Shown here: piece by piece, positions 1 to 10,463 of the stretch
Position numbering within the stretch: position 1 is the stretch's first letter
Layout of the letters: every line of letters starts with the position of its first letter
Assembly (NCBI GenBank): GCA_951799425.1
Contig: OX637394.1
Coordinates: 13,536,501 to 13,600,500, forward strand
Length of the DNA stretch: 64,000 nt
Direction: 5' to 3'
Origin: Ilex aquifolium
Lineage: Eukaryota > Streptophyta > Magnoliopsida > Aquifoliales > Aquifoliaceae
Notes under the pieces: generated by a model
The model's database searches: none
What the model was told of the DNA's origin: nothing
Seen by the model: the letters and a program-made list of their open reading frames with translations, nothing else
Position numbers and translations under genes: made by a program

Positions 1-2
1 AT

Positions 3-638
3 ATTCATGAACCAACAATTATTTTAGAGGCGGTGGCTTCATATGATCTATGGATTTTGCATGCCTTTTTTGGGTTACCTGGATCCCACAATGATATAAA
101 TGTGCTAGAACGCTCTTCTGTTTTTACTCTTCTTTCCGAAGGTAGGGCTCATTCGATCAATTACTCCGTCAATGGAAACAATTATACTATGGGATATTAT
201 CTTACTGATGGTATATATCCAAAGTGGGCCACGTTTGTCAAAAGAATTTCATGTCCAAGAGTCAATAAGCAAATATATTTTGCACAAGCTCAAGAGTCAG
301 CCATAAAGGATGTTGAGAGAGCTTTTGGAGTGCTCCAAGCACGATTTGCTATAGTTCGTAGACTTGCACGTTTCTGAAAACTTGAAGTGCTTAAGAATAT
401 TATGAAGGCATGCATAATATTGCATAACATGATTGTCGAGGATGAGAGAGACAGTAATGAAATGGACTTTAGTTATGATGCATCAGATGAAATTCCTACT
501 CTTACATTGATATCCGAACGGAGTTCAGAACTGCTTCAATTTATTCATACTCAACATCGTATTCGAGACAGAGATACTCATTCGATACTCCAAACTGATC
601 TAGTAGAGCACATGTGGAATATGCATGGAATGTTTTAG
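3..638 (+). pseudogene. PIF/Harbinger transposase, C-terminal part, with an in-frame stop
   Basis: This is the C-terminal half of a DDE transposase of the PIF/Harbinger group (plant ALP1-like/HARBI1-like). The reading frame is already open at base 3 and the start lies left of the window. Visible family marks are FFGLPGSHNDINVL, then YLTDGIYPKW holding the second catalytic Asp, then KDVERAFGVLQARF with the catalytic Glu, then CIILHNMIVEDER. The frame is broken once, by TGA at 375-377, where the family normally has Trp after ARF. It then continues in the same frame to the stop at 636-638. One nonsense change and no indel suggest a fairly recent death, or a sequencing error. I did not find its terminal repeats; the left end is outside the window. 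Confidence 0.85.
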
Positions 639-1805
639 GTGGTAATATGCTACGAATCATTATCTGTTCCATTGACAGACTGATATTAGGAGCTCCCAAT
701 GACCCTGTCAATGATCGAAAGATTCAAACTTGCCATCACATTAAGGGAAATTGCTCTGCAATCAAGCATATAGTAGCATGTAAAAATACTGACAATCTAT
801 CCCTGTATTCAATGCAATGGATTAAAGCTTTGCAGAACCTGTCCAACCTAGAGACATTTAGAAAGTATATGCTCCCCTCCAAGCATCTCAGAGTTGCATC
901 ATTTTTTAGTAATAAAAAAAGTTTGATTTTCATATGCATCAGATGAGGACCATGAGATAGATACTTAGTACTTGAGATCAGGAGTAAATGAATCATCCAT
1001 TGGCATCTATTTCCTTCCAACAGACACTTCGAGACGTATAGGGATGCAAGAAAATTAAAGCTAAACCAGAAGTAGTGGGAAAGGAGAACTAACTAACACC
1101 ATTAGGCCACATTTAAGTGGTCATAATCAAGAATATGGGCTGTGGATTTGCCTAAAATGTAAATGAAGCAATAAGTCAATCCTTCCCCACCCCTCCTTTT
1201 TCTCCTGCCCCAAACCATACTCCCAAGTTTTTATATACTTGGGCGCAACATTAACAAAACTTTATCGCGCAAACGAAGATAGAATGTGAGGAAGGCCAAA
1301 TTGCTAATAAGATGCCAATTATAGGTATGCTTCCAGGCATAAAAAGTAAAAAATTAAAATTACAATCCCTTATAATTTAATTCATTTTGACATCCCAAGC
1401 TAACGTATCTCCATCAGAAACAGCTTTTATACAGATGAAATGTATAGGAACGTATGAAAGTCTGCGGTAGAAGAAAATTGGATAAAAGCTCAAAATAAGT
1501 CCACATCAATCCTCAAGTTTGGGATACTTTCTGATGTGTTTTATTCCTCTAATATACAAATGCCTATTATACCGAAAAAATGATGCAACTATGAGGATTG
1601 ATGTGGTTCCAACAAGAGATGTTCAAATGAAGACCAATTGACCAACAATAGGTGTTCAAGTATATATAACCAGAAAATGTCCTACATAGCACACTCCAAT
1701 AACCCTCAATTATATAAATACAAAGCACTACAAGAATCTCAACCGTTAAAACTAAGTGGGCAACACAGCATTAGTATCAATTCAGTTCAAACCTCAATCA
1801 GAAAA
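639..1805. other. intergenic, no gene seen
   Basis: No reading frame here resembles a known protein. The right end of the Harbinger element may lie here but I could not identify it. The only clear structure is the short inverted repeat at 1501-1606. Confidence 0.5.
1501..1606. repeat. short perfect inverted repeat (hairpin/MITE-like)
   Basis: CCACATCAATCCTCA at 1501-1515 is repeated in perfect reverse complement at 1592-1606, with a 76-bp spacer. It may be a small MITE relict or a hairpin. Confidence 0.6.
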
Positions 1806-2291
1806 TCAATTACCACAATGGGTGGCTTGAGCATATCTCCTTTCAACATCTCTATCATCATCATTGTGCAAAGACTCAGACTTTTCAGATTCAGGACAAA
1901 CCAAACTATCTTTATAGTCCACTTGACCATTCACCAAGTTCTTTTCAGTTCTTTCCACATTAGTCCCTGGTCCTGTGAAACCAATCTTCAACAATGCTTC
2001 AAGGAAATTGTCGGTTCTTCTCCTATTCGCCTCCATCTTCTCATTTGCAACACCAACAAGGTACTTCACATACTCTGGCGACACCATGATCTTCTGGGTA
2101 TCTCCCAATGGCACCTCTAACCGTATCGAGCACCGAATTGCGATGATCACTCTTTTGTTCACACCGGTGATGCCAGACTCTCTGAACCCACAAGAAATAG
2201 CCAATGAAACCAAAAATTGATTATCATCACCTGCTAAATCAGCAAAACCACAAGGGTGATTACCCAAAATTTCAACACCAACCAAAGGCAC
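1806..2291 (-). pseudogene. fragment of a TYW3 domain (tRNA wybutosine-synthesizing protein)
   Basis: TYW3 methylates a wybutosine intermediate on tRNA-Phe; in plants the domain is the N-terminal part of a large TYW2/3/4 fusion. The fragment carries the C-terminal half of the domain: FLVSLAISCGFRESGITG, then KRVIIAIRCSIRLEVPLG, then YVKYLVGVANEKMEANRRRT. A spacer-like tail follows and ends at a stop. The tail end reads ATTGTG|GTAATTG, which looks like an old 5' splice site, so this may be one exon of the parent gene. The N-terminal half of TYW3 and all of TYW2/TYW4 are missing on both sides. The first ~25 residues do not look like TYW3. A NUDT15-like fragment lies 190 bp upstream on the same strand. 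I read this as a gene fragment, not a working enzyme. Confidence 0.75.
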
Positions 2292-2477
2292 CTACTTGAT
2301 GAAACAAAATATTCCCCAATGTAGATTACTCCAAATTTCAACACGAACTCACCATAATGACCAATTGATTATCATCACAGCCAGCACTACCTCTATATAC
2401 ACAATTCAAAGCACCCACTTGATAAATAATCAAAAACCAGTAGATTAATTACCGGCCAAAACAAAGAAGCCACTGAC

Positions 2478-2764
2478 CTGAGTGAGTGGAGAGCTTTGAA
2501 GACCTCTTAGTGAGAATGACTCGAAGATCACCATGATCCCCTTCAAAGAGACATATCAGAACAGCAGCTCTCTTGGGTCTGAACTTTTCTGGCTGATTAG
2601 CCACTGGGGTTGCAGACTCTACAAAACCCACCTGAGAAACAACCTCCTGCACTCTCTTCGATTCTCTGCTCTTCAATGTCAGTTTCATCCACCGCTGGAG
2701 GAGGTTTGTAAAGACGGAGCTGTTGGGATAAGGCTATGAGTCTTGGGGAACCATTGATATTGTT
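2478..2764 (-). pseudogene. NUDT15-like Nudix hydrolase, first-exon fragment with frameshift
   Basis: The family (plant NUDT15/NUDT22, CoA diphosphatase type) hydrolyses CoA and related nucleotides. The segment reads RLIALSQQLRLYKPPP and EEQRIEESAG in one frame. It then needs a shift at about 2640-2650 to VVSQVGFVESATPVA, EKFRPKRAAVLICLFEGD and LRVILTKRSSKLSTHSG. The exon ends at a good donor, CACTCAG|GTCAGT (2478). The initiator Met is not present where expected, and the exon with the Nudix box (GxxxxxE...REUxEE) was not found downstream, where the TYW3 fragment sits instead. No start, a frameshift and no catalytic exon indicate a dead fragment. A single sequencing error could explain the frameshift but not the missing exons. 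Confidence 0.75.
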
Positions 2765-2788
2765 GTCCTTCTTGGCGCAAAACTCATA

Positions 2789-4166
2789 GGGTGTGTTTGG
2801 ATAATCGGCTAGGAGTGGATTGGATTGGATTTTTTGTATCCTAACCCATCCCACCCAAACCCACTTAATTAGGTGGGTTATGTATACCATCCAATCCAAA
2901 CCTTTGTTTGGCAAGAAACAATTGAATGAGATGGACTCCACTTGACTTTTATACATATTTACCATTCTACCCATTGGTAAATCAGACTGTATAGTGTTTT
3001 TTTTTTTTTTTGGAAAAAAAAAAATTTTATTGACAATCCTCTGGGAACAATCAGATTCAAGGAAAAATCAAATCCAAGATCAATCCTCTGGGAACAATCA
3101 GATTCACAAAAAAACCAATAATCTACAGGAATCAAACAAACCCAAGGAAAAAATCGTAGCTTCTCTCTCTTCAACAAACCCACTCCGGTACCACCACTGC
3201 CACAATTAGAACACCCAACGCCACAACAGACGGCCACCACCACTGCCACAAAACAACACCCAACGCCACCACCGCCACAACAGAGCCACCACCGCCACAA
3301 CAGAACCACCACTGCCACAATAGAACACCCAACACCACCACTGCCACAACAGAAACGCCACCACCACAACAGAACACCCACCACCACAACATATTTATCT
3401 CTCTTGGTCAGACTGTTTACAGTGGATCTCCGGCGAATCTACCGTTGTTCTTCTCCGATTTCGGCCATACGATACCGGCGAACGAGAATCGAACCGAGTT
3501 CGCTCTCGATCTCAATCGAGAATTAGAAGGCTCACGTGGTGGAACCAAAAGCTTAGTCGAATTCAACAAATCATGGCAGGATTTGAAGCGAAGTAGAGCT
3601 CGAGATAATGATCCAAATCAATCCCCAAGTTCAATTCGAGTCCTTCTTCAATGGTCTCTGGAACAGCAAACGATTCGAGTCCTTCAATGGTGCCCACATT
3701 TGCAAACCCTCTCTGGATCGAAATGACGGTTCTATCGGAGCGATCGTCGCCTTCTCAAAGCATGGGCTTTGTCGCCTTCTCAAATCCATCCCAGCAGAAA
3801 CCCTAGGCATGGGCTTCGTCGCCTTCTCAGAGAGAGAGAGAGAGAGGAGACAGACAGAGAGTGAGAGGCGAGAGGCGAGAGCCAGAGATCTGGAACGAGA
3901 GACAGAGCGAGAGAGAGGAAGGTGGGGGTAAATATGTCATTATTTTGGTAACCCTTCGGCTGGGATTGAAACCCAGGTGGAGGTGGGTTAACTTTAACCC
4001 ATGTAGGGGGGTTAAAAATCACTGTAGCATCTGGGTCAAGGATAGACCCGGAATTTATATCCTACCTCAATTTTAATTTTCCAAACAAAGGTTTTGTGGG
4101 ACCCATTGCCTTATTAGCCTATCCTTATGGAGTTAACCCACCTTAACCCACTACCCAAACACACCC
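2789..4166. mobile_element. Tourist-like (PIF/Harbinger-type) non-autonomous element
   Basis: The terminal inverted repeats are GGGTGTGTTTGG at 2789-2800 and its exact reverse complement at 4155-4166; similarity continues more loosely for about 30 bp. The flanks share ATA (2786-2788 and 4167-4169), compatible with a 3-bp target duplication. The interior has a T/A-run snapback near 3000-3030, a CCA/CAC-rich stretch at 3180-3390, a GC-richer unrecognised stretch at 3420-3930 and a GA run near 3830. No transposase is present. The TIR start resembles Tourist MITEs, hence the proposed class. The element sits just upstream of the NUDT15-like fragment. Confidence 0.65.
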
Positions 4167-4167
4167 A

Positions 4168-4536
4168 TAGAGCATCTTCGACCACGCTCAACAAAATAGT
4201 TATTCAAAATATATTTAAATATTCAATTAACTACTTTAACTAATAACTTTTTAAAATTCACTCCAACCCCACTCTTTATTTTAGCTAACTACTACACCCA
4301 ACTTTCACTAACTTCTAATAATTTAAAAAAAATAAAACATATATATAGAGAGATAGAGAGAAAAAAGGTAGAGAGAGAATTTAGAGAGCTCAAATGGCTC
4401 ACCACATTTGGTGAGCCATTTGGGTTAATTAGGAAATAGAGAGTGGAATAGAGAGTAGGTTGGAGAGAATTTTTTGTGTTTGACTAGTTAAAGTAGTTAA
4501 AAGAAAAGAAATAGAAAGTGAGTTGGAGATGCTCTA
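4168..4536. mobile_element. MITE with TAGAGCATCTYC termini
   Basis: TAGAGCATCTTCGACC at 4168 is matched in reverse complement by GGAGATGCTCTA ending at 4536. The interior is AT-rich with GA runs. It abuts the preceding element. A similar end, GGTTGGAGTTGCTCTAA, occurs near 4705-4730, so a second related copy or a nested end may lie to the right. I saw no clear target duplication. Confidence 0.6.
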
Positions 4537-6270
4537 ATGACGAACGACTCAAAATTGGGGGGAGAGAGCTCTGATGAGAGAGAGTCTGGCCAGCCACAAC
4601 TGATGAGTGAGAATGGGGGAGGCAGATTAGCGAGTGGTTTGTTGAGTCGATTGGAGCCAAATTTTTTGGATTGACTCAGCAAAATAGCTAAAAGGTACCT
4701 TTTGTTGAGCCGGTTGGAGTTGCTCTAAGTCACTGTTCACACCGGGCCAGTACTACGACCCAGAAAATAATATTGATTGAAAAATGTCAAACAAATAAGG
4801 TATAAGATAGACCCCACGTAATATTTCACTTATCCCCTCCCCTTATACAACCCCTATCCTTCAACCAAACATGCCCCTAGTGTTGGGGGTATGAACTACT
4901 AGATATAATTAATTTTTTTTTTTTTTTTGGTAAGTTACTAGCTAGATAAACAATTACAAGAGCCTCATAAGGACTATAATTTTTTCTCATTAATGATGGA
5001 AAATAAGCACTATAGTGGCATCACCAGTAATTCATATTATGGACAGGAAAATGTTATGTGCACCTAAAGTGCTCACGTAATAAACCACCATCATTGAATT
5101 GATAGTGACTAAAACCCTCAACTAAATCAATGTCCATAATTACTTACTCATCCTAAGCTAAACCCTGTGGCGCATTTAGTATGGGGGCAGCTACCCCCAC
5201 TGAATTTTTAAAAAAAATTGGGACTTAAGTGTAATTTTAAAAATTTTAAGAATTTGTTAAACTTACCCTCACTAAAATTTTCTTAAAGTATAGGATATAT
5301 TAATATAATTTTCAACCCTTAAAAGCTAACTTTTGATAGCTCCTCCTCATTTTTCACGCCTAGCAGCTTCTCCCACTGAAATTTTAAAAATTTCAAGAAT
5401 TTCTTAAACTTGTCCCACTGAAATTTTCTTAAAGTACAGGGTATATTAATATAATTTTCAACCCTTAAAAGCTAACTTTTGGCAGCTACTTTTAACGCCT
5501 GTATTTTTTTTTTTTTCCCCGTAAGCCTTCGTCTTCTTCGTCCAGACTTCCAGTCCAGTTCAAGCGTCCAGCCCCTCTTCTTTCTTTTATTTAGTTTCTT
5601 TGTTAGTGCCTTTGTGTATTCATCAACAAATCAACCTATTGGATTCAATTATTGTGCAAATCAAATTTGAAGAAACCCTAAAAGATTATGTTGAAGTTAA
5701 GGAGAGTAATTCATTAACCAAATTTTTTGATAGTAATATAGCACTAAAGAATACTTTTGATGTGAAATTTTTTTGTTGCATTTTTTTGTATATCACTCAT
5801 ATACATGAGTTGCGTCTCTAAATGACATTCTTTTGATATAACTATGCTTATAAACAGTTTATCAAAAATACATATTTTGATGAAAACAATGTTACAATTA
5901 TACTTTAAAATTTAAAAATTTAGGTTGCCCCCACTGTGGCAAAATTCTGGCTCCGCCCCTGGCTAAACCACATATATTTTACAATTTTCTGATAAACTTA
6001 GTTTTCACTTGGAAAAAACTTAACTCTATACATAAACTTTCTTAAACCAAATTTTCATGGAGAAAATAATTTCCAATTAAGAAGGGAACCTTTATAGAAA
6101 TACAATTTGGTTCATACAAAATCCTAAGGCCTCTTTTGATCAACCAAGCAACTGTTTGAAAATCAAAATCCAATACACTTCAACTTCTTTAAAAAGGGTT
6201 TTTATTTTGTGGTGTCAAAATGACCCCTCAAGTATTTGCTTATTTTAACACCACACTGAAATTGTGAGCA
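4537..6270. other. degraded repeat DNA
   Basis: No gene recognised. The stretch 5170-5960 looks like decayed retrotransposon sequence: a locally duplicated block, and a segment near 5925-5965 with 'tctggctccgcccctg', a phrase common in old plant retroelements. The missing first exon of the downstream Root_cap gene was not found here. Confidence 0.45.
5233..5487. repeat. two-copy direct repeat of about 109 bp
   Basis: Bases 5233-5341 and 5379-5487 are close copies offset by 146 bp. Both contain TTAATATAATTTTCAACCC and end TAACTTTTG(A/G)(T/C)AGCT. This is a local duplication inside decayed repeat sequence. Confidence 0.7.
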
Positions 6271-7158
6271 GACTGCAATAAGCCAGGAGCAGTATGCCAA
6301 GACCCAAGATTCATCGGTGGCGATGGAATCACCTTCTACTTCCATGGCAAAAAAGGCCACGACTTCTGCATAGTCTCTGACTCCAATCTACACATCAATG
6401 CTCACTTCATTGGAAAAAGAAACCAAAACATGCAGAGGGACTTCACTTGGGTTCAGTCCATTGGCATCCTCTTCGACAACCACCAACTCTACCTCGGTGC
6501 CAAAAAGACATCAACTTGGAATGATGCCATTGATCATCTCGACCTCACCTTCGATGGTGAACACGTCTTCCTTCCTCCCGGTGAAGGTACTATGTGTACC
6601 ACGATCCTGAGCCCGACCCCGGGTGTCTCCATCACAAGGTCTCATGACACCAACGCTGTGGTGATCGAAGTGGAAGGGAACTTTCAGATCAGAGCAACGG
6701 TAGTGCCAATTTCAGAGAAGGATTCGATTATACACAAGTATGGGATCACTGAAGAGGACTGCTTTGCTCATCTTGATTTGGGCTTCAAGTTTTACTCATT
6801 GAGCGGCGATGTCAGTGGCGTTTTGGGTCAGACATATGCTGAGAACTACGTGAGTAGGGTTAAGATGGGAATCAACATGCCTGTTTTGGGTGGAGAGAGA
6901 AAATTTTCATCTTCAAGTCTGTTCTCCACAGACTGTGCTGTTGCTCGATTCAATGGCAGTTCGAGTGCTTCTTCCAAGATTTTCCAAGTTGCTGACATGA
7001 ATTGTGCAAGTAGGATTGATGGCCGTGGAATAGTGTGCAAGATATATATATATATATATGTGAAGGTTTGTCCAAAATTTTCATTTAAAGGTTATAGAAT
7101 AAGGTCAGAAAACATATGGATTCTGGCCATTTCAAATGTCATATGGGATTTGTATTGA
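6271..7158 (+). CDS. Root_cap-family protein, 5'-incomplete, with altered C-terminus
   Basis: The segment matches plant secreted Root_cap-family proteins (Pfam Root_cap; biochemical role unknown, first described in root cap). It reads VCQDPRFIGGDGITFYFHG, HDFCIVSDSNLHINAHFIG, RDFTWVQSIGILFDNHQLY, EEDCFAHLDLGFKFYSLSG and VLGQTYAENYVSRVKMG, ending DGRGIVCK. The open frame starts just after a splice acceptor (AG at 6269-6270), so at least one upstream exon with signal peptide and Cys-rich region is expected. None is visible in the 1.7 kb to the left, which is repeat debris. The usual stop after GRGxVCK is replaced by an (AT)n run at 7042-7060, and the frame runs on 40 codons to a stop at 7156-7158. 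It is either a gene with a distant first exon or a 5'-truncated pseudogene; the truncated reading is somewhat more likely. Confidence 0.75.
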   Translation, partial: DCNKPGAVCQDPRFIGGDGITFYFHGKKGHDFCIVSDSNLHINAHFIGKRNQNMQRDFTWVQSIGILFDNHQLYLGAKKTSTWNDAIDHLDLTFDGEHVFLPPGEGTMCTTILSPTPGVSITRSHDTNAVVIEVEGNFQIRATVVPISEKDSIIHKYGITEEDCFAHLDLGFKFYSLSGDVSGVLGQTYAENYVSRVKMGINMPVLGGERKFSSSSLFSTDCAVARFNGSSSASSKIFQVADMNCASRIDGRGIVCKIYIYIYVKVCPKFSFKGYRIRSENIWILAISNVIWDLY

Positions 7159-7365
7159 TTTTTTTATAATAAGGTACGTATAATGAAATTTCTCATTTAT
7201 ACATGTTTTGTGGCAGCAAAGAAAATAGATGAACAAGATATACCTAAATTATGATAGCGGTGTTCATATTTTATTGGTATTTTTTTTGGTTCAACCTATC
7301 GGGGGTGTTTGAATTAGCTTTTGCACACCTCAATTAATTCTCTCACCGATTCAATCAAAGGCAGA

Positions 7366-7900
7366 TCATTATGTCGGGATAAATATCGCATGACCTGATC
7401 TCATGAGAATATTAATGATGATACCCTAAATATGCTTAAGGTTAAGTTCGGGTATTCAATTCAGGCTTTCTAAGCTCAGGCCACTCAACCCATCACGGTT
7501 GGCTAGGGAACTTGAGGTAGGTACATCTTTTCCAGCAACTGCACCTCCGCAGGAATATTACAAAAGACAGCTGACTTCCATTCTCAAACACCATACGTAA
7601 TGTAACAACCGTGCATCTAGGCAAAGAAGTCTCAATCGCCTTAACGATGTCCATGACAGTCGCATGAATGGTGCAACCGTTGCAAGAAGAGGGCAAAGAT
7701 CACGACCAGGATCATGCAAGACCTCTGAAGACTATAAATATGAGGCATATCCCTCACAACAAGATATAAGCATCTAGCCTAAGAAAAATACTATGTGTAA
7801 TCTTCTCCTATTATCAATAATATCTCCAGGAGTAAGAGACTCCCTTCAGAGTGGATTAGCCGAACTCTCGAACTGGTGAACTACTATAAACTCTGTGTGC
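7366..7900 (+). mobile_element. probable LTR-retrotransposon remnant (LTR-like)
   Basis: This stretch begins TGTCGGGA and has a TATA-like CTATAAATATGAGG near 7733. A run typical of the transcribed part of an LTR follows, ending near AACTGGTGAACTAC. There is no protein-coding retroelement sequence nearby and no second LTR or target duplication. It is a weak call from texture. Confidence 0.3.
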
Positions 7901-8143
7901 AAACCCTCATTCCCCTTTATTCAACTCTTAAGAGCCTAGGGGCTCTGACTGGACCATTCAGTGACCCACTTATCCCTAAGTTTTGTTCATTTGTGCAACA
8001 CACACTATCAATCAAGATTCAAACTCAGGACTTCTATATGTACAACTCGTCCTTGTTAGCTATGGCATTTTCGATGGCCAGCTCAACCACTAATTATTAT
8101 TGAACAAATGAGGTGCCGCCTAGGATCCCACTCTTCTAAAACC

Positions 8144-8966
8144 CAGGGCCGGCCCAATAGGTAAGCCAACTAAGCAACCGTCTAGGGCCTAAAAAAAAAG
8201 AGGGTTCCCAATTATATTTGTAGTTTTCACCTATTATTTTGGCTCAAAAAAATATTTTAAACACAAAAAGACCTAATTGTATGCAAATTCTTAGAAAAAG
8301 CCCAAGTAAAATGGAGAGGCCCAATAGGTTCTTTTCAATAGTCAGATCACTAAAATATCAAATGTCGTAATACAATTAAAGTCTACAAATAAATCTCTCT
8401 CACACACACACACACTAACTAGTCTGCATTAAAAAAAAATTGTATACTTAGTTACCCATATCACTAAAAAAAACATTTTTCTCTCCCATGATCTGTGTAT
8501 ACACATATAATCATCAATAAATTATTTTTTATATTTTTATAATATAATTATTTAATTCACTATTTTTTGTGAATGTATAATTTATTAGACAATTTAAAAG
8601 ATGAATAAAGAGTCAATTTATACAATCTCTATTTATCATGTATTATTGTTCCATTTTTATTAAACCTTCTCTTAATATAATCATTTATTGTTTTAACACT
8701 TTGTTTTGCTTACAAGAATTTTGGATTTTGAATATGTCATCTGTAAAAATATGAATCCAACTATTAAAAGCATAAAACTTGATTAATAAGATATACTAAC
8801 AAAATGTGAATATAAAAAATTAATCACTAATTTTACATCACAAAAAGTGAGAATAACAAAATTTAAATGAAATTTTGTCTTATGTTAAAATTATATTTAT
8901 AATAAATTTTTAGAGGACTCATTTATAATTTTTGCTTAGAGCCTCATTTTTGTCAGGCCGGCCCTG
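8144..8966. mobile_element. non-autonomous hAT element with 8-bp target duplication
   Basis: The left end CAGGGCCGGCCC (8144) and the right end, which reads CAGGGCCGGCCTGA on the other strand (ending 8966), form terminal inverted repeats starting CAGGG, as in hAT transposons. The flanks are CTAAAACC (8136-8143) and CTAAAAAC (8967-8974), an 8-bp target duplication with one mismatch. The 823-bp interior is AT-rich and has no transposase frame. A CA run lies near 8400. Confidence 0.8.
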
Positions 8967-9913
8967 CTAAAAACCCATGTTTCCTAGTTAGGTCTGATTT
9001 ATATTTTTCAAAAAAAATATTAATAAATAAAAAAATATTTCTTAAATTATGTCATCAAAAAAATTCAAAAATATTTCTGTAAGAGCCACCCCACATGTGC
9101 CATGCTTAGGCCCACACTCGGGAAATGGGCCGGAATTGGTGGCCCATCACGTTGCGGTGATCCCATACCCTCTATTAGTGGTGTCAAACATATTCAATTG
9201 AGTCATTTCGTATTGAGTTGATTTTGAGTTTGTGTTGAAAATCCTAAAATACAAACCTGACATGATTAATAATAATGTCGAGAGGTGTAAACATTAACTT
9301 GACCTGACTATTAAACGGGTTATCCGAACCCGACTTATTTGACTTGTTTAATAAACGTGTTGTTTTCAAGTTAACACACATAACAAAAACTATATTATTA
9401 TAATGTCATAATAATATTAAGAAATACACTGTCAATTACTATTGTATAAGTAATAACTAATAATTAATAATGTTAAAGACTATATCAGTCATACATAATA
9501 GACAAATTATATTGACATAAACGGGTTAAACAGGTCTATAATAGGTTAGGTCGGGTTCGTGTCCGAATCATGTCAACTCATTTAAAATATATGGATTAAT
9601 CAGATCAAAATCAGGTTGACCTGATTTTGACATGAACCTGATATGATTTTTTTCATGTTTAAACATGTTGGCCTATTTTTACCCATTAATCCGTTTAATT
9701 TCATGTTCAGTTCGTATTGTGTCGATAATTAATACCCCTACCCTATATATCTTGGGCGACCTATTTTGAATTGTGCACAGTGTGCCTTGTCGTGCCCACC
9801 ACCAACTACACTCATGTACGACAAGTATTACTGTTCTGACTTTTATTGTATGTCATGTGACATGGCCAATAGAGAAATTATAGCTATGCCCGACAAAGTT
9901 AAATACTATTAAA
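8967..9913. other. intergenic, MITE-like relict
   Basis: No gene seen. Bases 9180-9740 look like an old terminal-inverted-repeat element: GTGTCAAACA at the left, CGATAATTAATACCCC at the right, and internal 'cgggtt...aacccg' words. The ends are too eroded for a firm call. A related pattern occurs at 33888-34357. Confidence 0.35.
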
Positions 9914-10463
9914 TCTATATAATAAAATAGCTTACAATTTAAATTTTAAAAGATAAACAAAATGACTTTTACTTTTCGCGGTTCAGATCGCTTTAAATTT
10001 TACTTTAAAGTTAATCTAACGGCTAATATTAACACTCTAAATTTAATAGGAAAAATAGGCTTCTAAGGGTGTGTTTGGAGTGATTTTTTAAAAAGTACTT
10101 CTAGAAATTATTTCTCATAAGTACTTTAAAAAAAAAACAGTGTTTGAAACCGCCTCACCACTATCTCTACCACCACCATCGTCACAACCGTCACCACCAC
10201 CACTGCCATCGCCACCACCACCACCACCGCCACTCCCACCACTGCCGCCGCCACCCACCACCACTGTCGCCGTCGCTACCACCACCACCACTGCCACCAC
10301 CGCGGCGCCACCACCGTTGTCGCCACCACCCCCACTACAACCGATGCTTAAATTCATTTATTTCTCATCTATGTTTGTGATTTGATTTTGAATATGAATA
10401 CAAATATGTTTATTATTTACCATTTTTTATTACTCTGTGCCTTCAGGCACAGACAATAACTAG
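9914..10463 (+). mobile_element. Helitron H1 (550 bp) with short CCA minisatellite
   Basis: The 5' end is TCTATATAATAAAATAGC at 9914. The 3' end is CTAG at 10460-10463, preceded 6 nt upstream by a perfect hairpin TCTGTGCC-TTCA-GGCACAGA (10434-10453). The host bases are A before and T after, the Helitron target. The 5' part contains CTTTTCGCGGTTCAGATCGC, shared with H2, H4 and H5. A CCA/CCG-rich run lies at about 10154-10335. There is no Rep/helicase gene, so the element is non-autonomous. The long His/Pro-type frames across the repeat are composition artefacts. Confidence 0.88.

Noticed and set aside
2959-3392. Gly/Val/Cys/Trp-rich minus frames of 73 and 142 codons
   Set aside because: They cover a CCA/CAC-rich stretch inside the Tourist-like element and are composition artefacts.
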